A stretch of DNA of 64,000 bases from Dendrobium chrysotoxum (lineage: Eukaryota > Streptophyta > Magnoliopsida > Asparagales > Orchidaceae), in the NCBI GenBank assembly GCA_019925795.1, contig CM034312.1, forward strand, positions 84,633,528 through 84,697,527, given 5' to 3'. The notes beneath the pieces are model-generated. The model was not told where the DNA came from. It made no database searches and saw only the letters and a list, made by a program, of their open reading frames with translations. The translations under genes and the position numbers were made by a program. Positions 60,601-64,000 of the stretch are shown here, in pieces. Each line of letters begins with the position of its first letter. Position 1 is the stretch's first letter.

Positions 60601-62709
60601 TAACATCTACTCTTGCATGGTTGGACTAACTAATTGCAAGATGCAATTCTTTTGTGATCAAACTCTCTCATGATCTTCATCTTTGCAAAAAAAAAAGGAA
60701 GATTTTTTCTTCTATTCCCCGACTAAAAAAATGTAAAAAAAGTATAACTTTTTTAAAAGTAACGAGGTGCTTTGTCATTCTAAAGAGCTTCATATTACAA
60801 AATCAGACAATATTGCAAATTCTTATATTATTGAGAAATCAAATATGGCTTCCTCCATCATATTTTTATCTGCTATATCAAAACTTTCACGAATCCCTCC
60901 AAACCATCCTCTACTAAAACCTACATGACGTAAAAATAAGCTATTTTTAACAAGTTTGTGAAATTTTTGGTTAGTAATCAGTAGAGCAGGGATCGGTCTG
61001 AAGTACACTAGTGTTCAAAGTTTCTCCATGGTTTATTTCATTGATTGGAAACTATTTCTGCTGCAATAACGAAATACTAGAGAGGAAGCGTTTAGGGGGA
61101 GAATTGTTATTGGCAAGGAGTTTGAGGGAGTGATGGAATCTTAAATCTGGGCTACAACGTGCTGGAGAGGGGGCAATAATGGTGGAGAGCGTTGAAGCTT
61201 TGTCCTTCGACAGAATATATGGGAGGTAAATTTATAATATAACGATAAGAGGTCAAAAAGCATAATATATATCAGATTTTTTTTTTACTAATCTTTGTAT
61301 GATGTTTATTTTTTCATTTTCTGTGTATGTTATATGGATTCACAAATTTCAAAGTCCCTACTCGATGATCTGTACTTTTACTGTTTGGACCTGCTTCAGT
61401 ATTTACTGAATTTATTTACTAGTTTTGTTTGTTTCTGATTTTCCCCTTTCTTGCATAACTTTATGATAAATTTTGCAGAGCAGTGTGAAAAGGACAAGGC
61501 TCGTGTTCTTGTACACTGTATGTCAGGAAAAAATAGGTACATCTTACATTTCTACGGTTCAGATGGGATCTGTTGAAATGTGATGAATGTTAGGAAGATG
61601 GATTTTGTTTGATAGTGATCCTCTACTTAAAATATATTCTATTTGACAGATCCCCAGCTATTGTTATTGCCTACTTAATGAGATCTAGAGGTTGGCGGTT
61701 TCCACAAAGTTTTCAATGGGTGAAAGATCATAGGCAACAGGTTGAGCTGACTCCAGGTTAGCCTTCTATTTAAAGGTTTCCTTATCTCTAATATATAAAT
61801 TTAACAGTTGATATTTGTAGTGGCTTTACAGTTAAATCTGAAGGGGCTATTTGGCTACTAGCAGGATTTAGCATATCTTGAGGATTAAAACCTGAAGGCT
61901 GTATGGCAGGGCAATTATTAAATCTTGTTAAATCCTGATAAACCGTTTGCCTATTTGTTTTTAGGATTTGAGATTTGGAAGAGGAGAAATCCTTAAATCC
62001 AGTAAATCCTATAAATTATGAGATTTAACAAATCTTGGATTTAATCAACAATTGAGCTGAAACAAGATTTATCAAATTAGCAGGATTTGAAGTCCTTAAA
62101 ATTCTGTTTGCAGGATTTAAGCTAAATCTTGCTTGAATCCTCTGCCTAAAATAGGATATCGAACAGCCCCCAAGTCCTCAATGCCTATTTATCACCTGCA
62201 CAAGTCTTCAATACTTATTCACATTTGCTCTCTCGTCCTTCCATTGATTTTTGAGGTTTAATCATTGAGGAAAACACCTTTAAAATTCTCAGCTAGATGC
62301 CAAGGATAATAAATAGGCTACAAAGTATCTAATGGCGTTAGTATGTGTTTTTTTGGCCTTCTCAGACTTTTCTTCTGTTAATTATCCAGTTGTCCGTGAG
62401 CAGTTGATTGAATTTGAAAAGAGACTCTTTGGTTCCAATGAAACCGTGGCATCCTCAGCTTCAGAAATGCCTGTTTATTCTTCTCCTTTGGGTTTCAATC
62501 TTGGGTTTCCTAAAACAACTGGAACTGCCCCAATTCCCATCTTCAACCAGGCAACAACCACTTCAATCTTCCAACGCATTGACACAAACAGTGCACCCAG
62601 CGCCTTTGTGTTCGGAGCTGGAAGAACCCCTGAGCAGAGAATCATGGAGACTAATGCATTCAGTGCAGTTCCTCCTACTGGGAGTGAAACCCCCATGGAC
62701 AGCTCTTGA
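22292..62709 (+). CDS. IBR5: IBR5-like dual-specificity (MAP kinase) phosphatase, five exons
   Basis: Join 22292-22528, 51130-51229, 61479-61536, 61650-61756, 62390-62709: 822 nt, 273 aa plus TGA; all introns GT-AG and phases agree. The start [10 protein letters not shown] is the conserved IBR5 N terminus. Residues 10-31 hold two CxxC pairs ([10 protein letters not shown]...VCGVCGH), a probable zinc-binding patch. [11 protein letters not shown] (about 54-64) opens the DSP domain. [14 protein letters not shown] (122-135) is the P-loop, nucleophile Cys126, Arg132. The C terminus (about 190-273) is Ser/Thr/Pro-rich with GFPKTTG, IFNQA and FVFGAG phrases and ends MDSS, as in Arabidopsis (257 aa). 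Known family role: dephosphorylates MAP kinases (MPK12 in Arabidopsis) and tunes auxin and ABA responses. Introns are 28601, 10249, 113 and 633 bp. Nothing breaks the frame, so it is probably functional. Confidence 0.95.
22940..23542. repeat. Degenerate GT-rich short tandem repeats, left block
   Basis: Many variants of a unit of roughly 35-40 bp such as GATGGTGGTCGGAGGATCATAGTCGG. The same field resumes at 25414 after the solo LTR, so the two blocks were once one array. No coding potential; stretches open on the reverse strand are compositional. Confidence 0.8.
23543..25413 (+). mobile_element. Solo LTR (1871 bp) with 5-bp TSD GGTGG
   Basis: Starts TGATGAGGAC, ends TTCTACATCA; termini TGATG/CATCA are inverted. 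Flanked by GGTGG at 23538-23542 and 25414-25418. A TATA-like CTATTTATAG at 23743-23752 and CT-rich downstream sequence suit an LTR promoter in plus orientation. No PBS, internal region or second LTR, so it is a recombination product. It sits in the GT-rich repeat field. Confidence 0.85.
23743..23752 (+). promoter_or_regulatory. Candidate TATA box of the solo LTR
   Basis: CTATTTATAG followed by a C/T-rich start region, 200 bp into the LTR. A possible source of sense transcripts inside intron 1. Confidence 0.4.
25414..26124. repeat. Degenerate GT-rich short tandem repeats, right block
   Basis: Continuation of the 22940-23542 field with units such as GGTGGTCGAAGGGCTATAATT and GATGGTGGTTTGAGGACTATAG. 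Ends at the TSD of the next solo LTR. Confidence 0.8.
26130..31209 (-). mobile_element. Solo LTR (5080 bp) of a giant-LTR relative, TSD GATTT
   Basis: Plus-strand ends are TGTGGGCTT and GAGGTCAACA; minus-strand LTR therefore starts TGTTGACCTC, exactly like the giant element. GATTT flanks both sides (26125-26129 and 31210-31214). The conserved stem-loop with loop GGCTTGCG (LTR sense) lies at 26312-26333. Inside are TGCATGTT-like quasi-repeats (27430-28000), recurring TGCATTTACTG/CATTCATTGC phrases (28450-29450), T-rich tracts (30150-30240) and a GC-rich block (30300-31100). No PBS or coding domain, so open frames inside are not called. Confidence 0.8.
26312..26333 (-). promoter_or_regulatory. 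Conserved stem-loop in the solo LTR
   Basis: LTR sense reads TAATTAA, CTATAGG, loop GGCTTGCG, CCTATGG: seven pairs if one U-G wobble is allowed. The wobble works only on the LTR sense strand. Same position class (PBS-proximal) and loop as 12083-12104. Confidence 0.65.
31400..31745 (-). repeat. LTR fragment related to the LTR at 36408
   Basis: Minus strand begins GATGCGTCATCAA and shares a collinear series with 36408-36720: TTCTGAAATTAAATTCGAGAC, CTGAACTCTGATATCAGCAA, and CGTCTCAATGAGATGAATCCAA. Diverged and without a partner LTR. Confidence 0.7.
31746..34790. other. AT-rich intron stretch, nothing identified
   Basis: Long AT-rich sequence with T-rich tracts. A weak open frame on the reverse strand (32448-32687) has no recognisable domain. 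Likely old repeat debris; I can support no named feature. Confidence 0.5.
34797..35132 (+). pseudogene. RTE-type LINE ORF2 C-terminal fragment
   Basis: Decayed translation shows [18 protein letters not shown], then [34 protein letters not shown] and KKGRVRP, the conserved end of plant RTE ORF2 (reverse transcriptase C-terminal region). Stops and frame changes interrupt it. A second fragment of the same family lies at 53731-54124 in the opposite strand. Confidence 0.85.
35179..35285. repeat. (AT)n tract joined to GT/GC alternating tract
   Basis: About 36 AT dinucleotides (35179-35250), then GTGTGTGTGT and GCGCGCGCACGCGCGTGTGCG. Long open frames here are simply TATA-encoded Tyr/Ile repeats. 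Confidence 0.95.
35420..35800 (+). repeat. Diverged Copia-like LTR fragment
   Basis: Shares a collinear end with 50150-50541: a GTAAATAAAACCTCCTTG-type region, then GTTAACCCCTATTAAGATTGGGTC before a TTGGCA end. Too diverged to set borders or TSD. Confidence 0.5.
36866..36875 (+). promoter_or_regulatory. TATA box of the nested LTR
   Basis: CTATAAATAG followed after about 30 bases by a CT-rich start-like region (CCCCCTCTCCTCTTG). Clear match to plant LTR promoters. Confidence 0.6.
36965..37623. repeat. 30-bp GC-rich minisatellite (about 22 units)
   Basis: Unit CTTCGCCGGACCACCACCTG plus AGGCCCTGCA, with C/T and A/T variants and a 1-base length change near 37435 that switches the reading frame. 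Because 30 is a multiple of 3, several frames on both strands stay open for 180-230 codons; these are not genes. It lies just downstream of the TATA box, so it would be in the element's RNA leader. Confidence 0.95.
37624..38160. repeat. Degenerate GGTCCTTCCGACCTCC repeats
   Basis: More than ten imperfect copies of a GGTC(C/T)TTCTGACCTCC core spaced roughly 30-60 bp, continuing the minisatellite in decayed form. Confidence 0.8.
38470..38487 (+). other. Primer binding site of the nested element
   Basis: TGGCGCCGTCTGTGGGAA, three bases after the LTR end. A recurrent PBS of plant Ty3/Gypsy elements. Confidence 0.75.
38488..38965 (+). mobile_element. Truncated internal region of the nested element
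   Basis: Follows the PBS; short open frames without recognisable gag motif. Ends where AT-rich hAT sequence resumes. The rest of the element and its 3' LTR are missing. Confidence 0.5.
39154..41622. other. Intron stretch, unidentified, with exon-like fragments
   Basis: No conserved domain recognised. Some splice-like signals appear: TTTTGCAG before a 56-base segment ending AACAAG-GTAAG (41040-41095), and TTTATTTCAG before 39911. They may mark an old captured gene fragment or chance. Confidence 0.3.
41623..42498. mobile_element. hAT-like MITE rich in GAGCTCGGCTCG motifs
   Basis: Termini CAGGGGTATAAATGA and, read inward from the right, TAGGATTATAATTGA match at 11 of 15 positions. Flanks GTGATGC and GTGGTGC are a near-perfect direct repeat. 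Subterminal CGAGCTCGGCTCG-type motifs occur in inverse orientation at the two ends. Split by the RTE fragment at 42196-42292. No transposase. Confidence 0.65.
42196..42292 (-). mobile_element. 97-bp 5'-truncated RTE LINE tail, TSD TTATTATTAGG
   Basis: Exact 11-bp repeats TTATTATTAGG at 42185-42195 and 42293-42303. On the minus strand the insert carries TCATGTAGCCGACCCCACG, GTGGGATAAAGGCTTG and a GTTGTTGTTG tail, the known 3' end of plant RTE elements. Confidence 0.88.
42564..42604. repeat. (CT)n(CA)n microsatellite
   Basis: CT repeats followed by about 13 CA repeats; another CT-rich tract lies at 42667-42710. Confidence 0.95.
42917..43645 (-). repeat. 3' LTR of the chromovirus
   Basis: Plus-strand ends TGATAAG and GGTCCA. 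Contains several ~57-bp tandem units of the type CTAATTCCCTCCCAAATCTG...AATCAGCCCTCTTTCCCTAAATAAAC. Preceded on the minus strand by the purine tract GGGAGGGGAGTACTAA (43646-43664). Confidence 0.8.
43588..43814 (-). pseudogene. RT-RNase H linker fused to chromodomain tail
   Basis: On the minus strand TFEELKR and, one frame over, [11 protein letters not shown] (normally leading into RNase H) run straight into [20 protein letters not shown], the C-terminal chromodomain signature (LPDYxATWE...QQFPxFxLEDKV). RNase H and integrase are absent. Both donor sequences would contain LPD at the join (about 43741-43749). Confidence 0.75.
43815..44665 (-). pseudogene. Chromovirus reverse transcriptase, inactivated
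   Basis: First block (44665-44459): [39 protein letters not shown], the RT fingers. The middle is frameshifted. Last block (44165-43815): [65 protein letters not shown]. The catalytic FxDD is FNDI: the first Asp of the pair is Asn (codon 44148-44150), which would abolish polymerase activity. Stops between blocks confirm decay. Confidence 0.9.
45360..48226 (-). pseudogene. Chromovirus gag, broken
   Basis: ATG at 48226 (minus strand) gives [15 protein letters not shown], then stops. Coiled-coil-like [11 protein letters not shown] and [14 protein letters not shown] follow. After the TRIM-like insertion the frame fragments continue with DGEDA-, [15 protein letters not shown] and YEQF-type segments, then [30 protein letters not shown] and VEDKN, the conserved end of the retrotransposon gag domain. 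In a working element this is the capsid protein. Multiple frameshifts and the 1.78-kb insert make it non-functional. Confidence 0.8.
46234..48012 (-). mobile_element. TRIM-like non-autonomous LTR element, TSD GGTTT
   Basis: Two LTRs, 46234-47019 (786 bp) and 47246-48012 (767 bp), flank only 226 bp. LTR ends TGATGCAA/TTGCATCA are inverted. GGTTT lies on both sides (46229-46233, 48013-48017). On the minus strand a degenerate PBS TGATATTAGAGCC (47242 down to 47230) adjoins the right LTR, and GGGAGAAT precedes the left one, as a PPT should. No coding domain. LTRs differ at many sites, so insertion is not recent. It would rely on proteins of other elements. Confidence 0.88.
48258..49495 (-). repeat. 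5' LTR of the chromovirus with an internal insert
   Basis: Collinear with 42917-43613, including the ~57-bp units and the TAAAGGTAGAATTAATCCTC segment. Similarity ends near 49495 in a CCCT repeat, so the outer border is lost. Interrupted at 48858-49340. Confidence 0.8.
48858..49340 (+). repeat. ~480-bp LTR-like insert within the 5' LTR
   Basis: TTTCCTAT occurs at 48850-48857 and again at 49333-49340; the partner LTR lacks the segment. The insert begins TAGGCTGGTCCATG and its tail (CTCGAATTGAGGATCAACTG...TTGCAATAAAGC) resembles the reverse complement of the host LTR's start region. It may be a related LTR inserted in the opposite orientation, or sequence lost from the other LTR by recombination between the short repeats. 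Confidence 0.5.
49560..49680 (+). repeat. Repeat unit also found at 60060-60530
   Basis: CATCATGGCAGCTACTAGGG...TCTAGCTTTTCTATGTTGTAAATTGTGTCGTGCTCCACTATGG corresponds to units in intron 2 with CACCATGGCTTCTACCTAGG...AAGTTGCGTCGTGCTTCATTATGG (each phrase broken here). Family unknown. Confidence 0.55.
50150..50541 (+). repeat. Diverged Copia-like LTR
   Basis: Possible ends TGTTAGAGGATTCC and GGGTCACGGCA; contains AAATAAATAAAGTCTCATTG and AACCCCTGTAAAGATTGGG, collinear with 35420-35800. No TSD found. Confidence 0.5.
50605..50887. mobile_element. Possible small TIR element
   Basis: GCCTGCTTGTTTGATTGAAGG at the left and, read inward from the right, GCCTGTGTTTGGTTTAGGAG look like imperfect TIRs about 280 bp apart. 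No TSD resolved. Confidence 0.3.
51130..51229 (+). CDS. IBR5: IBR5-like exon 2 (residues 80-112 plus one base)
   Basis: Acceptor TTTCTGCAG, donor GTATTT. Encodes [20 protein letters not shown] then [13 protein letters not shown]; corresponds to the Arabidopsis stretch with LYRNSFTYHVL and LQFDDA, and includes the acidic residues expected to supply the general acid. Confidence 0.93.
51634..51689. repeat. (AT)n microsatellite
   Basis: About 27 AT dinucleotides in intron 2. Confidence 0.95.
52677..54370 (+). pseudogene. Copia retrotransposon remnant (PBS and integrase)
   Basis: TAGTATTAGAGCTC at 52677 is a degenerate initiator-Met PBS after an LTR-like CA end. From about 52935 the decayed translation gives [55 protein letters not shown], then [20 protein letters not shown]: the Copia integrase core (DDE region) and its C-terminal part. 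Gag and protease are deleted between PBS and integrase; only traces of what follows remain. Stops are frequent. The RTE fragment at 53731-54124 splits it. Confidence 0.85.
53731..54124 (-). pseudogene. 5'-truncated RTE LINE (3' end), possible TSD CTACCT
   Basis: Minus strand from 54118: [59 protein letters not shown]: the intact-looking last 116 residues of plant RTE ORF2. The 3' UTR has CCGACCCCACGTAGTGGGAT and a GTTGTTG tail. CTACCT at 53725-53730 and 54125-54130 may be the TSD. Only the ORF end is present, so it cannot move by itself. Confidence 0.88.
54455..54745. repeat. ~60-bp tandem repeat, about five units
   Basis: Units built on GAAGACC(C)GCGCC...GATCTCTAATC(C/T)GGG.GGATG and TTTAAATTTGAA. 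Directly after the LTR start. Confidence 0.8.
54838..55440. repeat. TTAATTAA-rich low-complexity tract
   Basis: About 600 bp composed almost wholly of AATTAATT(G/A)ATTAATT-like words, highly self-complementary and lacking C and G. Confidence 0.9.
55880..56760. repeat. Degenerate CTTCTAAGGGAAG...GTAAGACCC repeats
   Basis: Many copies of two alternating phrases, (A)CTTCTAA(A)GGGAAGTAGTAAGACCC and GGACAGTTTAGCCTATAGGGCTAGGT-like (given here in parts), every 50-70 bp. No coding signal. Confidence 0.8.
57082..57103 (+). promoter_or_regulatory. Conserved stem-loop in the intron-2 LTR
   Basis: CTGTGAG, loop TGCTTGCG, CTCATCG: five Watson-Crick pairs, one G-U wobble and one mismatch. Preceded by GGTAATTAA and by a second stem TCTCTTA/TAAGAGA (57054-57072), matching the twin-hairpin layout in the giant element. 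Confidence 0.6.
57270..57440 (+). repeat. LTR-like fragment related to 49018-49265
   Basis: GGCTAGAG...GATCTTCCTCTCCAATTGAAG and AACCAACTGTATCTTG with a CAATAAAAAG signal correspond to GGCTAGAG...GATCCTCCTCTCGAATTGAG and ATCAACTGTATCTTG. Confidence 0.5.
57541..58698. other. Intron 2 stretch, nothing identified
   Basis: AT-rich sequence without recognisable repeat borders or coding domain. Confidence 0.5.
58708..59425. mobile_element. 718-bp TIR element, 9-bp direct repeats AAAAAATGA
   Basis: GAAAAAGCTCAAAATAG at the left pairs with CTATTTTGAGC-type sequence at the right (GATTATTTTGAGCTTTTTC). AAAAAATGA lies at 58699-58707 and 59426-59434. A 9-bp repeat suggests a Mutator-like MITE, but the flanks are low complexity. 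Confidence 0.5.
59435..60050. other. Intron 2 stretch, nothing identified
   Basis: Mixed sequence with short open frames on both strands (59553-59784) that overlap each other and show no known domain. Confidence 0.4.
60060..60530 (+). repeat. Two to three diverged units of ~190 bp
   Basis: Phrases GTCTCATAGCT(T/C)T, TGAACCTTAATGGTGTATG / TGAACGTTAAGAGCGTAAG, and AAGTTG(C/T)GT(C/T)GTGCTTCAT recur. Related to 49560-49680. Confidence 0.6.
61479..61536 (+). CDS. IBR5: IBR5-like exon 3 with the catalytic P-loop
   Basis: A 58-nt exon, acceptor TTTTGCAG, donor GTACAT. Encodes (E)[18 protein letters not shown](R). It carries the nucleophile Cys, so skipping would both shift the frame and remove the active site. 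Confidence 0.95.
61650..61756 (+). CDS. IBR5: IBR5-like exon 4
   Basis: Acceptor TTTGACAG, donor GTTAGC. Completes the P-loop Arg and encodes [17 protein letters not shown], then [14 protein letters not shown], the helices after the active site. Confidence 0.95.
61843..62171. mobile_element. ~330-bp MITE in intron 4
   Basis: Left end GGGGCTATTTGGCTA; right end read inward GGGGGCTGTTCGATATC. Such GGGGCTGTTTGG ends occur in PIF/Harbinger and hAT MITEs. Interior repeats AGGATTTA/TAAATCCT words in both orientations. TSD not resolved. Confidence 0.55.
62390..62709 (+). CDS. IBR5: IBR5-like exon 5 (C-terminal tail and stop)
   Basis: Acceptor TTATCCAG; the first two bases complete a Val codon. Encodes [15 protein letters not shown] and the low-complexity tail, ending MDSS-TGA at 62709. 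An open frame starting at 62332 is intron read-through. Confidence 0.9.
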
Positions 62710-64000
62710 ACAGCATCAGACTTTCAAGTTAGCTACCATACTTTGAATGAGATGACCTCATCGATAGAATTTTTATATTGATCCAATATGTCTATCAGGG
62801 TTTCAAGGGAAGGTAATTCTTAATGTTGTTAAGATGGGGCTGGTGATACTAAAATTGTATTTTATTTTGCTGTTTAACTCTTCATGGAAGTAAAAGATTC
62901 ATAATCTGCAAAATACAGCAAAATTTTCTGTCCATATATGTATTTTTAAAATTATACCTTGTGATTGTTTTTTCCTTGTTGTTGGTGTATATTACCACTT
63001 TCATTTGATTTGCTGAATGCAATTTTGCAAATTTGTGGTCATTTCATTGCTTTCTCTTTATTAATTGTGCTAGTAGTAGTCTTCCCTCAACATCTTTGTC
63101 AATTTGTGCTCCATTGAGAATCTCTCATACTTACCAATATGGATCTCTTCAAGGAAATCTTAGCATTTCTGAATTCAACTGCACTTTAAGCGTCATATGT
63201 GCATGGAACTATTTCATTTTACGCATTTAGATCAACAAGAGCATATGATAAATGATAACACATTGTGTTGAAAAATAGGCTCAATTATAAGTACAATTGG
63301 CAATTGTTACAACATAGATGATGTTGATGAAAAACTAGCATTTTTGACACAAAACGCCAATACATAGATGATAAGATATTAGCACAGCCAGCATTGCATG
63401 TATATCTGTCAGCACAAAAACATCTATTTTGCTTGTTTGTTCTTCCCTAAAGTAGTTTTTTGAAGTAGGACTATTTGAGATGAAGTGCTTTTCTGCCATC
63501 TGCTTCAGCTTTTTACTATTTTTTTATGTTGCTCAAGTACCTTCAAATCATCAGGTAAATGAAGATTAGAGTGAGCCAATCATTGATTTAGCCTATTTAC
63601 TTTGATTGGGCTGATTGATAGTAGGGACAATTAGTTCTCTATTAGATGTTTCATGTGAATTTTAGTACTTTTCTAATAAATCTGCCAATTGGTTTTCTCC
63701 TCTAGGAACATGACTTGGAGCTTTTTGAAGCTTATAGTTTCTCTCTAGGGGCATGAATGTACCAGCAGTAAACATTTGAGTTGATTTTGGTCTACATCAA
63801 TAGCTTGAAATCTGCAATGAAGTGTATTAAGAGTTGAGTCTTCACTACTATTTTTAGCATGTGTAGGAGCTCATATTCATTAAGCTCAGTTGAATATTTT
63901 ATTAATTTCTTGACTGCTCAAGTCACATAGCACTTGTGTTAAGGTAAACTATCCTTAAGTTGATATTATCACCTTGGACTATTGGACTAGAGAAATTATT
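62710..64000. other. 3' UTR and downstream flank
   Basis: Directly follows the stop codon. AT-rich; TATTTTATTTTGCTG near 62860 could precede the poly(A) site, but no canonical AATAAA close to the stop was noted. No second gene is seen to the window end. Confidence 0.5.

Larger units (their letters stand above)
51230..61478 (+). other. Intron 2 (10.2 kb)
   Basis: Delimited by GTATTT at 51230 and TTTTGCAG ending at 61478. Holds a Copia remnant with an RTE insertion, a giant-type LTR, a TIR element and diverged tandem repeats. Confidence 0.92.

Noticed and set aside
62332..62709. 125-codon frame taken as a separate start of the last exon
   Set aside because: Its first 19 codons are intron; the acceptor at 62388-62389 gives the frame that matches the phosphatase family.

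Overview
The window is plant nuclear DNA. The evidence is one intron-rich plant gene, Ty3/Gypsy and Copia LTR retrotransposons, RTE-type LINE ends, hAT-like DNA elements and AT-rich intergenic sequence. It is most likely an angiosperm with a large, repeat-rich genome; I cannot name the species.

Layout. (1) Positions 1-19457 are most of one very young giant retrotransposon on the minus strand. It has LTRs of about 7.8 kb; the left (3') LTR is cut by the window edge. The 6.9-kb internal region holds an Arg-type primer binding site, repeated leader modules, one intact 245-codon ORF, a broken integrase tail and a hairpin tandem array. It interrupts an older LTR whose end remains at 19458-20234. 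(2) 20235-22291 is the upstream region of the gene. (3) 22292-62709 is one gene on the plus strand: an orthologue of IBR5, a plant dual-specificity MAP-kinase phosphatase in auxin and ABA responses. It has five coding exons, an intact HC-x5-R active site, and introns of 28.6 and 10.2 kb filled with mobile elements. (4) 62710-64000 is the 3' flank, with no further gene seen.

Intron 1 holds a 1.87-kb solo LTR (TSD GGTGG) inside a degenerate GT-rich repeat field, and a 5.08-kb solo LTR of a giant-LTR relative (TSD GATTT). It also holds a 3.3-kb hAT-like element (TSD ATAAAAAC) split by another LTR retrotransposon with a 30-bp minisatellite. Further on are a hAT-like MITE pierced by a 97-bp RTE fragment, and a chromovirus deletion derivative that itself carries a complete 1.78-kb TRIM-like element (TSD GGTTT). 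Intron 2 holds a Copia remnant split by an RTE fragment, a third giant-type LTR, and a TIR element. Intron 4 holds a small MITE. The phosphatase reading frame stays open across all splice junctions, so the gene looks functional.

The most interesting signals are RNA-structure-like. One is a 17-unit hairpin array in the giant element whose stems change in a compensatory way around a constant loop. Another is a small stem-loop with a GCTTGCG loop, shared by three different giant-type LTRs, in which base pairing is largely kept while stem sequence changes. Functions for both are inferences.
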